From: Ifrita kowaldi
Lineage: Eukaryota; Chordata; Aves; Passeriformes; Cinclosomatidae
Length of the DNA: 64,000 bases
NCBI GenBank assembly: GCA_013398055.1
Contig: VZRS01014892.1
Location: 8,987 to 72,986 of the forward strand
Direction: 5' to 3'
Positions 45,401 to 53,644 of this stretch are shown here, piece after piece (within the stretch, counting starts at the first letter, position 1; each line of letters starts with the position of its first letter). Made by a program: the position numbers and the translations under genes. The notes below the pieces were generated by a model. That model was not told the DNA's origin. It worked only from the letters and a program-made list of their open reading frames with translations, and ran no database searches.

Positions 45401-47370
45401 TTGAACAAATTACTGAGCAGCAGCGGTGGTGGTGAAAAAACCCCAGAATTGCACGTTCTAGTAATACTACCAGAGTAGAAAAATCTCTTGATTCTGCCTT
45501 TTCTGAACCAAACTATGTGAGTTAATGCAAGTCCACGGACTCATATATAGATTACACTTGCTGTATATAGATCATTCTGATCTCTGTCCCTTTGTTCATC
45601 ATTCTGTCTCTTATGTACTAGTCCTGAAAATACCTAGCCTCTGCCCTCTTTCAGTTGATGCAGGTGTACCTGAGGTTTGGTGTCAGATTTTTTTATTTTT
45701 AATTAGAAGGACCTTGACATTAACTGCATATGCTTCCAGTCTAGTTTTCCATCGTGCTAGAACAGTGCAGCCCGATGCAGTGGCTGATACCATAGGATCA
45801 CAGAATGGTTTGGAAGGGACCTTAGAGGTCATCTTAAGTTTCAACCTCCTGCCAGAGGCAGGGATGCCTTTCACTAGAGTAGGTGGTTCAGAGCCCCATC
45901 CAGCATGAACCTAAAACACTTCCAGAGATGGAGCTTCCACAGCTTCTCTGGACAAGCTGTTCCAGTGTTTCCTCATCCTAATAGTAAAGAATTCCTTCCT
46001 AATTATCTAATCTAAACCTGCCCTCTTCCAGTTTAAAGCAATTGTCCCTTGTCTTATCACCACAAGCCCTTGTAAAAAGTCCTCCTTCAGCTGTCTCATA
46101 AGCCCCATTTAGGTATATTAAATATTAAACACTGCTAGAACTACTATGCTTATGCATGGCGTAGTGAACATACTTCATCTTGTCTGTTCATTTTTCTACA
46201 TCTGCTTCACAAGCTGCTTCCTGTGCTAGGTTACCTCTCTGTGTAATATTAGTATGCAGTACCTTTTCCCCTTCCAGTGTCTGTCTTGTTCATAACTACT
46301 CACACAGAACTTCCTTCATCCTGGTCTCTCTTCTAAGACTGCTGTGGAGGGGGATACTAGAGACTCCACTGAACATCCAGCCATGCCTCTGCAATTGATA
46401 GTTAGATCTGTACACTGTACATTAGTTTTGCTTTTAGCAAGGAAGCTTTTTTGGTAATAAAATGTCCAGTCACTTCCGGGTACGCATCTAGAAGTACTCT
46501 AATTCATCTGCAGTGCAGTCAGCAAAGTTAGAAGGAAGATGTCCGTCAACAGTGACTTGTGGATATAAAAGCTGCTGATGAGTTTGCCCATTTCCAGCAT
46601 TTAATAATTTGGATTCCACAGTTTGTATTTGCCCAGTTTTTACTTCTGGGCTCTATGTGTTTGAAAGACAGTAACAACACACAGTACAAGGACTGCAGTA
46701 AGTGTATGTGTCTGGGAAAATGACTCCAAAGCCCAAAGTGGCTTTCTAATAACCCAGAAGCTACACTCCACTTACAGTTTGCTATACCAGGCACTACCAG
46801 TTTGTCTGGAGTCGAGTCCCAGAGCTGTACTGGAATACACTGTGTCTCAAAATTAACTTCCCTAAAGGCATGTTTTCTTTCAAATAAGTTTGCTGGAGGT
46901 AGTCTGTAATAGCTGCCATTGTGTCCAAATCAGTGTTCACCCACAGTCACACCACAAAGATGTAAATTTCTACTCAAAACAGTTTGTCTGCTTAGCTGAA
47001 AGCTGTAGTATTCTTCAGTTTAGAAAAATCCAGGTTAGTATTTGGAAATCCTGGGTGTTCTGATGTTTTTAATGGCTTGGGCCAGCTGATGACTTCGGAA
47101 AACTTGAATTTGTTTGGAAGGTGCAGCTATTCTAACGTTTACTTGCTGTTCGAGATCCTGGGTTTTTTCTCCCTTCTGTAATAATCTGTAAAGATCCACA
47201 TAACTTTTCTTCTACTTGCATGCTATTGGTCTGGAAGTGCTGATCAGAAGTTGTGTGAACCGATACAAAATCCATTTTTAAATTCAATCTTTCTTTCTTT
47301 CTTTCTTCAGTGCCTTACGGCGTGGGAATCAATTATACCACTATTGCAAGACAAGCCAGAGACCAAATAA
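60..47370 (+). CDS. SNX30: SNX30, sorting nexin-30 (whole gene, nine coding exons)
   Basis: Joining 60-221, 20212-20400, 26820-26930, 30541-30699, 33168-33363, 34013-34212, 39835-39921, 45003-45155 and 47311-47370 gives an uninterrupted 438-residue protein, about the length of mammalian SNX30 (about 437). All introns are GT-AG. Residues about 80-207 form the PX domain with the phosphoinositide-site motif RRRYQDF (131-137), the proline-rich PPLPEKF loop (154-160) and the basic ETRRK helix (175-179). Residues about 230-438 form a helical BAR-type dimerisation region. The N-terminal 70 residues are Ser/Pro-rich and probably disordered. The SNX4/SNX7/SNX30 family forms PX-BAR heterodimers (SNX4 with SNX7 or SNX30) on PI3P-containing endosomes and supports receptor recycling and ATG9A/autophagy traffic; this role is family knowledge. 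The start ATG at 60 is chosen because the N-terminal sequence KPLPSSGPKSLREMPHPLA closely follows mammalian SNX30. No frameshift or premature stop is seen. Confidence 0.95.
2286..2440 (-). repeat. CR1 LINE 3'-end fragment
   Basis: The phrase from TCATGGAATGG through GGTTGGAAGGGA, then TCTAGTCCAACCCCC and AGGTTGCTCAGAGC, is the reverse complement of the conserved 3' end of avian CR1 LINEs. It is a short 5'-truncated copy inserted antisense to SNX30. Confidence 0.9.
5210..6350 (-). repeat. Old CR1 LINE fragment with reverse-transcriptase remnant
   Basis: The left end (5225-5330) is a degraded CR1 3' end (GTCTAGTCCAACTTCTTGAC, then GCAGGCTGCCCAGGA). Read on the minus strand, 5763-5467 keeps a CR1 ORF2-like stretch: VIQEDLSRLEKWA followed by KHEVLHLLGA. 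The part 5770-6350 resembles the upstream reverse-transcriptase region, with many stops and shifts. It is diverged and inactive; the boundaries are approximate. Confidence 0.8.
8190..9555 (+). repeat. CR1 LINE, 3' half of ORF2 plus 3' end, degenerate
   Basis: About 1.37 kb in SNX30 sense. The broken frames match the C-terminal half of CR1 ORF2: VVEQLIL, LNSRSQGSYSV, a polymerase-motif region, KDLDRLERWAERNLLKLSKGKC, VLVDNKLSVSQQC, LYSALVRPHLEMLCPV and REVVESPSLEIF. The element ends with the CR1 3' signature GGTTGGGCCAGATGACC and a single ATTCTG-like unit. Frameshifts and substitutions make it a pseudogene; the catalytic FADD-type motif reads FTDN. Confidence 0.93.
16644..16701 (+). repeat. 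29-bp direct tandem duplication (two units)
   Basis: Two head-to-tail copies of a 29-base unit carrying CCTGAGATATCTTGCTGGG, starting at 16644 and 16673. They differ at only a few positions. No function is apparent. Confidence 0.85.
19019..19663 (+). mobile_element. Solo LTR of an avian endogenous retrovirus (ERVL-like)
   Basis: A 645-bp block begins TGTCTTGGGGTGAC and ends CCAAACCAGCGCA, the TG...CA ends of an LTR. It is flanked by near-identical 5-bp duplications (agtaa at 19014-19018, agtat at 19664-19668). It carries a poly(A) signal AATAAA at 19530-19535, followed by T-rich and GGTGGGG / GGTGGTTG sequence expected downstream of LTR cleavage sites. No retroviral internal coding sequence adjoins it, so it is a solo LTR left by recombination. 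It lies in SNX30 sense, about 550 bp before exon 2. The wording resembles LTRs abundant in songbirds, recognised from memory; the exact family is unconfirmed. Confidence 0.8.
20212..20400 (+). CDS. SNX30: SNX30 coding exon 2 (residues 55-117)
   Basis: 189 bases, phase 0 at both ends. Encodes the serine cluster SSPASSSSLLNRLQLDDD and the first strands of the PX domain (RDLFVTVDDPKKHV, then METYITYRVTTK). The acceptor is CAATACAG and the donor GTACAA. Confidence 0.96.
20621..20664 (+). repeat. T-rich low-complexity tract
   Basis: A run of about 44 bases, almost all T with isolated A residues. It could be the reverse-strand tail of a lost retroposon or simple slippage; no adjacent element is recognised. 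Confidence 0.8.
24010..24610 (-). mobile_element. Possible LTR-like interspersed repeat
   Basis: A block distinctly more GC-rich (especially 24330-24530) than the surrounding intron. Read on the minus strand it has a TATA-like GGGATAAAAGCCC (around 24317-24329) and resembles avian ERV LTR text known from memory. Clear TG...CA ends and target duplications were not found, so the borders and the identity are tentative. Confidence 0.4.
26820..26930 (+). CDS. SNX30: SNX30 coding exon 3 (residues 118-154)
   Basis: 111 bases, phase 0. Encodes the core of the PX domain, including EFDLPEYSVRRRYQDFDWL and LEESQPTHLIP. The basic RRRYQDF motif is the family's phosphoinositide-binding signature. Acceptor TTTTCCAG, donor GTAGGT. 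Confidence 0.97.
26931..30540 (+). other. SNX30: SNX30 intron 3
   Basis: 3.6-kb phase-0 intron with ordinary AT-rich content. Small features are a CCCTCCCTCCCTCC stretch near 27720 and a short G-run near 30165. No repeat, gene or RNA is recognised. Confidence 0.88.
30541..30699 (+). CDS. SNX30: SNX30 coding exon 4 (residues 155-207)
   Basis: 159 bases, phase 0. Encodes the end of the PX domain: PLPEKFVVKGVVDRFSEEF, the basic helix ETRRKALDKFLKR and DHPVLSFNEHFNVFLTAK. Acceptor CTGACAG, donor GTAAGC. Confidence 0.97.
30700..33167 (+). other. SNX30: SNX30 intron 4
   Basis: 2.5-kb phase-0 intron. It includes a poly-T run with one undetermined base (N at 32123) and a long T/G-rich tract directly before exon 5. 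The rest shows no recognisable element. Confidence 0.88.
33037..33161 (+). repeat. T/G-rich tract upstream of SNX30 exon 5
   Basis: About 125 bases built from short T runs broken by G, such as TTTGTTTTGTTTTG, starting with a (GT)n run. It sits immediately before the exon 5 acceptor TTCCTAG and stands in for the usual C-rich polypyrimidine tract. U/G-rich RNA of this type is a known binding class for CELF and TIA-type splicing factors; binding here is inference. Confidence 0.85.
33168..33363 (+). CDS. SNX30: SNX30 coding exon 5 (residues 208-272 and first base of 273)
   Basis: 196 bases, ending in phase 1. Encodes the linker and start of the BAR-type region: DLNAYKKQGMALLSKMGESV, then GGYKLRSRPLEFAAIGDYL and KLGTIDRIAQRIIKEQL. 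Acceptor TTCCTAG, donor GTAAGG. Confidence 0.96.
33364..34012 (+). other. SNX30: SNX30 intron 5
   Basis: The shortest intron (649 bp) and the only phase-1 intron of the gene. A normal pyrimidine-rich stretch precedes the acceptor CTCTTGCAG. Nothing else is seen. Confidence 0.92.
34013..34212 (+). CDS. SNX30: SNX30 coding exon 6 (residues 273-339)
   Basis: 200 bases; the first two complete a Glu codon split across intron 5. Encodes BAR-region helices: EYLVELREYGPVYSTWGGLE, CIGNCCTALEELSEDMTEDF and LREYILYAESMK. Donor GTAAAA. Confidence 0.97.
34891..34950 (+). repeat. A/T-only low-complexity tract
   Basis: Sixty bases consisting only of A and T, with self-complementary TTTATAAATTT motifs. No function is apparent. 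Confidence 0.85.
35641..35847. mobile_element. 207-bp element with 47-bp terminal inverted repeats (MITE-like hairpin)
   Basis: The left arm 35641-35687 and the reverse complement of the right arm 35801-35847 match at about 43 of 47 positions; both contain GCAAGGGTTTCTTTAGCTGA. The 113-bp centre carries weaker inward complementarity (GGCATTACA at the left against TGTAATGGCA at the right). Non-coding with long terminal inverted repeats suggests a small non-autonomous DNA transposon; a long intronic RNA hairpin is the other reading. No convincing target-site duplication was found. Confidence 0.7.
36700..37240 (+). repeat. CR1 LINE 3' fragment
   Basis: Sense-oriented, diverged CR1 3' half. It keeps fragments such as AATCTTATCACCATGTACCA, AATGTCCCCAGGGAAGTGGT, CACTGGACACATTTAAGATC and the 3' signature GTTGGACAAGATAATCGTTG / AGGTCTCTTCCAACCTGG. 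It is 5'-truncated and non-coding. Confidence 0.88.
38380..38800 (+). mobile_element. Possible LTR remnant after a polypurine tract
   Basis: A purine run (AGAAAGAAGGGGGGA, ending near 38387) lies directly before TGTTGTGGTTTG, the layout of a retroviral polypurine tract and LTR start. A TATA-like TTTATAAGAC follows near 38558. The 3' end and target duplication were not identified and no internal retroviral frame is readable, so this is tentative. Confidence 0.3.
39835..39921 (+). CDS. SNX30: SNX30 coding exon 7 (residues 340-368)
   Basis: 87 bases, phase 0. Encodes the coiled BAR helix segment NVLKKRDQVQAEYEAKLEAV followed by ALKREDRPK. Acceptor GCCCATAG, donor GTTAGC. Confidence 0.97.
39922..45002 (+). 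other. SNX30: SNX30 intron 7
   Basis: 5.1-kb phase-0 intron. Its notable content is the inverted copy of a 3' UTR segment at 43558-43932. The stretches 39922-43557 and 43933-45002 show no recognisable gene or repeat. Confidence 0.88.
43558..43932 (-). repeat. Inverted copy (arm A) of the SNX30 3' UTR segment at 50232-50594
   Basis: The reverse complement of this 375-bp block matches 50232-50594 over its whole length with only about five substitutions plus one 12-base insertion. Long stretches (for example 43741-43920) are identical base for base. It lies in intron 7, so the SNX30 primary transcript contains both complementary strands. Neither flank has an obvious poly(A)/poly(T) tail or target duplication. 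Confidence 0.92.
45003..45155 (+). CDS. SNX30: SNX30 coding exon 8 (residues 369-419)
   Basis: 153 bases, phase 0. Encodes VPTDVEKCQDRVECFNADLK, ADMERWQNNKRQDFRQLLMG and MADKNIQYYEK, the highly conserved last BAR helix. Acceptor TTTGCTGCAG, donor GTATGT. Confidence 0.97.
45156..47310 (+). other. SNX30: SNX30 intron 8
   Basis: 2.2-kb phase-0 intron with one antisense CR1 fragment (45792-46125). It ends in a (TTTC)n run at about 47289-47307 that forms the pyrimidine tract of the exon 9 acceptor. Nothing else is recognised. Confidence 0.9.
45792..46125 (-). repeat. CR1 LINE 3'-end fragment
   Basis: Begins GGATCACAGAATGGTTTGGA, then AAGGGACCTTAGAGGTCATC, and continues with AGCTGTTCCAGTGTTTCCTC and TGTCCCTTGTCTTATCACCA, the reverse complement of the CR1 3' region. 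5'-truncated and antisense to SNX30. Confidence 0.92.
47311..47370 (+). CDS. SNX30: SNX30 coding exon 9 with stop (residues 420-438)
   Basis: Encodes the C-terminal tail CLTAWESIIPLLQDKPETK followed by TAA at 47368-47370. The tail matches the position and length of the mammalian C-terminus. This is also the start of the terminal exon that holds the 3' UTR. Confidence 0.95.
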   Translation, partial: CLTAWESIIPLLQDKPETK

Positions 47371-47694
47371 GAAGTACCTTCATGGACAGTCTAGCACTTC
47401 TATGCTCAGTACCACTAGTCATACTGGAACTGTATGGAGGACTCTTTTTGTTAAGTTAACTGAAATGACAGCTGCACTTAGTTTTTCAGAGTGTCTGTTG
47501 CAGCCTATTTGAATTTTTTTCCTCAATTTTTGTGTTTAAACTGGGGTATGTTTCATCTTTTTGAGTTACCTTGAATGGTTCCTTCTTTATCCTATGGAGT
47601 GATTGGGGTTCATAGTGAAAGTGCATGGGGATCTTGATAAAATTTACCTCTCTAGTCTGGAAGGAACTAATGAGTGGAACACTAAAAAGATGAA

Positions 47695-47700
47695 AATAAA
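47695..47700 (+). terminator. SNX30: Proximal SNX30 poly(A) signal AATAAA
   Basis: Canonical hexamer 325 bases after the stop, followed within 30-60 bases by a T/GT-rich element (CTGTTTTGTTTGC). Use would give a 3' UTR of about 0.34 kb that lacks the inverted-repeat arm. Confidence 0.55.
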
Positions 47701-50231
47701 ACTCTACTGCAAGGTGCCAAATGACATCTTTATTACCATTCTGTTTTGTTTGCTTAAAAAAACCCCAATAATTATTTCTATGATACAGTACTACCTAACC
47801 AATCCTTATCCCTTTTTTTTTTTTGAATGGACAGGAAAAGGCTGCAAAAGAATATTTTCTGTTTTGCTACCGCCCATGTGCTCCCTCTGGATGAAATGGT
47901 CTCTGGAGACTTTTCCATCTGGGAGTCGGGCTGGTTCTAGACAGACCATACCAACACCAGCCGCAGATAGGCGGTGATGCAAGCATGAACTGTGGTTTTT
48001 GTGAGTGTGGCATGCTGTTGGTTCATACTGAGTATCTTTGTTTACCTTGGTGATTATGAAGTAATGTCAGTTGATTGAAGTGTACTTGTGACTGACTTGG
48101 GGATCAAAACCAGCCTAGCTGCAGGAATGAGTTGGACAGCGGCCTTTCAAGGGTTGTGGGAATGGGGGAGGAAGTATGAGTCTTTAATTTTCCCAAAGCT
48201 AGCTCCAGAAGTTGCATGGTGGAAGTCTCTTACACCATGCTTTGAATATGGGTTTTGCTAGAGCCACTTTAGGCTTGGTCACCTAAGATGCCTGCTGTAG
48301 TAAAAGTAGAACTCTGCTTTCTCTCCCGTGCTTACTTTGCAGCAGCCAGAAGGTGTCAAATGCTTCCTTCCACCAAGTATCAGTGTGTGAAACTTGCCTT
48401 AAGTGGTTTGGTGGGGGATAGATGGGTACCCTGTGAGGTGCACATAGTGTTCAAATCTGTCTCTGCTGAGCCACATGGCAAGTCTTTCAGGACTACTTTT
48501 GGTACAGATCTATTTTCTTAGTAGTTTCTGTTGGCCTTTAGAATTGTAGCTGCTTCTGCAAGTCCTTTTTTTGTCCTTTCTCTTGCAGTCCAAACTCAAG
48601 TAAATGCCTACTTGGTGTTAATGGTCTTAGGAATGCTGACATGATTTAACCATCCTAAGTGAGGGGGGTTGGGGCTCATATGAGTGTAATACTGGGATTT
48701 AGGGCAATAAACTGTGCTTACTGCTAAATTTGAGTCATTACTTGTTCTCTGGCAACATTCTTGCAAAGAACGTGAGCAGTGATTGATTCTGTGCAACTTC
48801 TCTGTTCTCCTGTGACAACCTACCAAGTACTAGTCTTATTTGGAATTTATTCCTTCATAAACACCAACTGAACCTGCAGCCACCCTTCTCAGCCTGGTGG
48901 CTTTGTGGAACTCTCAAGATGAGTTATTGCAGCACTGTGGTAGCTGTCGGGCTAATGAGATGGTGCTCTCTGCATGAAAAAGTAAAACATAAGACATTCT
49001 AAGGAGTTCTTCTTGACTCAGCCTTCACTGACAACTCCATGGTACTAAGCAAACTGTGTTTCTTGTTTTAAGGTCAGTTCGTCAATATGCACTTTTTGGT
49101 GTAAATAAGAACTCTGGTTTAAGTTGCTGTTAGGTTCAGAATCACAGACTCCTCTTGTTCAGGGGAAGTACTTAAGGGGATCATCTTGAAGCAATCTAGA
49201 ATAAGCACTTGTGTACTAGCTAACAGTCTGGCCTTCAGGGTTACAGTCTTCCCCGTTTTCCACAAAGAAATATCAACGTGCTTTTTGAATTAGTTCATGT
49301 GGAGTAAATGGAATTTTGTAGTTGACTCTACAGCATCACTGGGACTCAAGCAAAATATAATTTGAACTAATATTTAGTCAGTCTTCCCACCATCTTATTA
49401 AAATAAACAGCAAAAGATGAGTAGAAAGGGTGGTGGTTTTTTCCTACAGGTGATTTCATTTGATGCCTTACAACAGGTCCTCTTCCTGCTTTGCTTTATG
49501 TCAAACTGACGTGGGTGTTGCTTCTGGAGAATTTAGCAATTAACATCACAGCTGTTCGTGAGAAGCATAATGGACAGGGGAGAGTACCAAGTGAAGTTCA
49601 AATCAACATGTAACTGTTGAGGCTGGAGCTGTTGAAAATCAGGTTTTCTTACATGGTCTGGACCAAAACCTCTTAAACTCATACAAGGGAAGTAAAATTT
49701 GACATTCAAAAGAGAAGTCCTCTGCAAGAATTGCTGCAGTGTAATAAGGGTGTGCAGTGGTGGGTCTGAGCTTCTGTGGGCGTTGGAGTGGTCTTTTCTT
49801 ATGAAGAGGTGTTGTAAATCACTAGGTAACTGAGGGAGAGGCTGTGGGTGAGGTGTGGGGAGGATCCTGACTGTGATGTTTGGGGCAGCCATGCCAGTCA
49901 GGAGAACTACAAAAAAAGTTGCAGGAAATTCCTGTAAGATGTGCGGAGTGACACTTGTATCACATAACTGCTGTTAGTGGTAGGCTGAGTCCTGAACTGA
50001 GAGTGAAACTCTTAGTATGTTATCTTGTAATCCTTACCGAATAAATGTCTTTACTTTGGAGGGTCCAGACTTCCATGAGAGAAATAGATGATGTTGATAA
50101 AGGGAAGCAGGAATAGTGCAGGAGCTTCATCTTTGAGTAACTTGTTGAGTGTTAAGTCACTTAAGATGACTCTCTGCACATGCACCAAAATGACACCAAA
50201 AGTAGTTGGCACTCTTTCTATGAGCCTGTTT

Positions 50232-50594
50232 AACATGTGGTTCCTTCAGCAGTCCTTAAATCAGACCAGTTTTCCTCATAATCCATAGCCAGGGCAAGGT
50301 CCCTCTCAGAGGATGCATAATTCAGTGCTGCCCAGTTGCTTCCGTATAGTTTCTGTGGTGTTTGTTTCTTCTCTTGAGTGGCACCAGCATAATAAAGTGA
50401 GCACTGAGATCTTGTTTCTATGCTCAGTAATGGACCATGCATTGTTCCTGTATACCTTTACCAGGTTCTAAATTTTGCAATAAACATAGATGTTAAAACA
50501 TCATGGCTTTTTCAGGTATACATTGAAAAAGGAAAAGGTAATATGTGTAGCCCCAAAGACACAAACAGTTCCCATGTGAGTTGTATTAAAGAAT
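50232..50594 (+). repeat. SNX30 3' UTR arm (arm B) of the inverted duplication
   Basis: This 363-bp block is the partner of 43558-43932 in reverse orientation, 6.3 kb away. The homology begins at AACATGTGG and ends inside the poly(A) signal GAATAAAG at 50592-50597. It contains two further AATAAA hexamers (50391 and 50479). Confidence 0.92.
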
Positions 50595-52213
50595 AAAGTA
50601 TGATTCTTCACTGAAGTCTACTTGGATTTTTGTTGCACTAAAACTTGTGCTAAGGATAAAGTACTGGAATTAGTGATAGAAACAAGGCATGAGTGGAAGA
50701 GACAATTGTGTGGAGGTGCTGTGCACTAGCCTTGAAGCAGTGGCTGTGCACAGCCTGTTCATATTACTTCAGGTGTCAGTCCTGCAGATGCCAAGGTACA
50801 AAAGAATTCTCTCACAGATCAGCAGGAACTGTTCTGCATTTTAACAGGAGCCATACTTTTGTTAAAACTTGCACAATTTAGCTGGATATAGTTATGATTA
50901 TTGTTGCAGAATGTTGAAAATCCTTGTCCTGATAACCACTGAACAAAATTGCGTAGACTAAACGAGCTCATTAGATGAGATGTTCTGTCATCTTAAATTC
51001 TGGAGGTAGAACATTCTTTCCTTGGGTGCATTAACTTTTACTACAACAATTAATACACAGGGAAAATGAGGACTATTTTTTTTTAAGATAGGCAAGTTGC
51101 TTCTACTTGTTGGATTATTTTTTTTCCTCTTGTGATGTAAAACTGCGGATCACAGGAAAACACTTGCCTTCAGGCAGACTGAATGTGGCGTTTAAAACTT
51201 TTTGGGAGGGCTGTTGAACCAATTCACAAACTATAATGGCAGTGCTTAATTCTGTGCTTAGCACTTGGAAGTCTTGCTGAAGTATCTGACTTGTACAAGT
51301 ACTTAGTAATGAACTGGACAAGTTTTAAGATTGCATGCCTAAAGCACAGTAAATGTGCAGAAAATAATGAACTTTCCAAAGAGATATAACTAGATCACCC
51401 TTTTGTAAATGGCATGCTAAAACAATAACAGCTAGTCACAGTCCTAGACTACTTTGAAGGTCTTGGTGTTCTATGCTTTGGAGCTAAACTGTTTCCTTAA
51501 CCCTGCTGCTGGGATATGTATCCATACCTTCAGATCACGCTGCAGGGTTGTGGCCAGTGCAACATTCCCACTGCACAAGGAGACGGACTGCTGAAGGCCA
51601 GTCTTACAATAAGAGTCAAAGGGCTTTTGTCTATAGTACACAAAAATAAAGAAGCACCGTCCTTGTTCTCGCTTCTCTGTGCCTGCATCCCTCTGTCCCT
51701 CCCTAAGGTCTGGAGAGTTGGGCCATGCAGGTGAAGGCAAGCTGGCTGTGAGGCTCACACACTGTGGTGAAGGTGTCAGTGATGGGGACCAAAATGGTGC
51801 TGGTTCCTTGGCCAGACTCCCCTGCTTTCACTCTCTATAAACCTACTCACCAGAACTAGAGTCACTGTTCATACCATTAAAATACAAAACGAAAGCTGTG
51901 AAAAGACTTATTTCTGTGTGAATTAGCTAGTCTATGTAAAAATGGGAAGGAGGCTTTTGTTTCCTGTACTTGGCCAAATCTGGCTCTTGTTCAGACTCGC
52001 AGGCTAGGAAATGTTGTCTTGCCTTCTGGTGCTGGCATGTTTCTATACCCTTTCATATATCCCTATAAATATACTTTGTGCATTGTTTACTATGGAGCTA
52101 GTATTGATAGAGAAAAATGCTTTGAGGTAAAACTGTTTGTAATTCTCTGTTAGTATGTACATTTTTTTAAAATGCACCATTTGTTTACCTCAATTAATTT
52201 AATGGAATGGACC

Positions 52214-52253
52214 AATAAATGTATTTAAAGATGACTCCTTTACTTAGAATAAA
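52214..52253 (+). terminator. SNX30: Distal SNX30 poly(A) signals (52214 and 52248)
   Basis: Two AATAAA hexamers 34 bases apart, the second followed by the T-rich stretch TTTCATTTTTTTGC. Cleavage is expected near 52,265-52,275. The AT-rich sequence before them is typical of a 3' UTR end. Confidence 0.6.
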
Positions 52254-52275
52254 GTTTCATTTTTTTGCAATCTTC

Positions 52276-53012
52276 ACCACTGAAATTACGTGTGTGCTTA
52301 TTTTGCTGAGCAGCTCACTATCTTTGCGCAGAAATACCCTTCCCCTAAAATCTTGTTCCATGGTTGATGTAACTAGAAGTCATCTGACCTGTTGCTGCAT
52401 TACTTCTGGTACTGAAAGTGAAGGAGCTGAGGAAAGATTGTAGGTGTGGGGGGGACAGGGTGGCAGCAACTTCCTCTGAGCAGGGCGTTGTGTAGTGATG
52501 AACCAACTTCTGCTTGCTATACCCCTGGCTTGAACTGAAGCTGCCTGATTTACCTCCAGATTATTTCAGTTATTTAAGGGCTTTTAACTTCCCTTTACTT
52601 AGTCCAGGACCTTGGCAGCCGCTTAATCCTTCTTAGCTCAATTAGCACGTAAGCAGACACGTCGTTGTGAGACATGCCAGACTTTTGACTCATGTTTGGA
52701 TTTATGTGATGTCATCTCATGCTAGCTGCTGTATTGTATGATGTTCATTTCCAACCCAGATTAAAGCTGGGGTAACACGGTGACTGTTACATGGTATCAG
52801 TGTCCTTACACTCCACAAAGCCTGTAGGAGCTGTGTGCTGCACTTACCTGTTCTTAACCTGTTACAAGAGCAGCACATCGTGGTGCCGTGAGCCCAAACA
52901 TCAGTATTAGCTCTTGAGTCTTAGTCCTTGCATGAGCTCTGTTGAAGCACTATCCAGGGACAGTGGGACAATTTCCCAGAAGTCAGGGTCATGAGCATCT
53001 GTTCAGGAGTGT
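52276..53012. other. Short intergenic region between convergent gene ends
   Basis: About 0.7 kb between the predicted 3' ends of SNX30 (plus) and SLC46A2 (minus). No repeat, gene or RNA is recognised. The size depends on which poly(A) sites are used. Confidence 0.6.
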
Positions 53013-53018
53013 TTTATT
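53013..53018 (-). terminator. SLC46A2: Probable SLC46A2 poly(A) signal
   Basis: TTTATT on the plus strand is AATAAA on the minus strand, 569 bases beyond the SLC46A2 stop codon. It is a plausible end for a short 3' UTR; other sites cannot be excluded. Confidence 0.5.
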
Positions 53019-53586
53019 GTAGGGATTACTAAAATTCTGTTCATCTTACAAATTTTTACAGTGGTATTTTTCTGTTTAATGGTCTTTTATGTGACATTAA
53101 TTGGCTAGGCTGATAACATACTCTGTAGAAGGTGGAGAGCCAGTGTGTCCTGCTGATGGCCCTGTGCACATGGCATGTGGCTTACAGCCCCGTTTCATCA
53201 GCCAAAGTCACAGAACTGCCTTGAGATTTCTCAATGATCAGACAAGAAGGAACTAATGAAAAACCAATCCTTTGCTTTCCTCTTCCCCTCTGAACGATGT
53301 GTCTAGAAATGCCATTTTCATTTATAGCCTGTATTCTTGTCCCTCTTTGGTATTACTAACCAGCCTAGCAAGAAGCAGAATGCTCTGAGGACTTCTGGTG
53401 TGCAATAGCCAATGCACATACTCTGCAAGATTAGGTGCTGCAGAAATAACAAGGCAAACATCTCTTCCTGGGCAAGCTGAGTGGCTGAGAGGTTGTGGCA
53501 TGCTGTGAAGTGGAAATACAGATCCTATGCATGTTGTAGTGTTGGTAACCGTAGGGACTAATGATAACAACCAAAAGATGCCTCTG
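53019..53586 (-). other. SLC46A2: SLC46A2 3' UTR (predicted)
   Basis: Sequence between the stop codon at 53587-53589 and the predicted poly(A) signal. No coding or repeat content is recognised. Confidence 0.5.
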
Positions 53587-53644
53587 TTACTCAGTCAGAA
53601 TCTCAAGGGAGCCAGTGGTTGACCGTTGTTTGATGGCCACAAAG
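53587..53644 (-). CDS. SLC46A2: SLC46A2 coding exon 4 with stop
   Basis: 58 bases. The first base completes a Ser codon split over intron 3; then FVAIKQRSTGSLEILTE and TAA. It corresponds to the C-terminal IVAYKQ-type tail of mammalian SLC46A2. Acceptor TTCTTTACAG on the minus strand. Confidence 0.85.

Larger units (their letters stand above)
47371..52275 (+). other. SNX30: SNX30 3' UTR (longest predicted form, about 4.9 kb)
   Basis: No new gene is visible between the stop codon and the paired poly(A) signals at 52214 and 52248, and mammalian SNX30 also has a long 3' UTR. Canonical AATAAA signals inside allow shorter forms (47695, 50040, 50391, 50479, 50592, 51645). A Pumilio-type TGTAAATA occurs at 49100-49107. 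The block 50232-50594 is complementary to intron 7. Without transcript data the true end is inferred. Confidence 0.65.
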
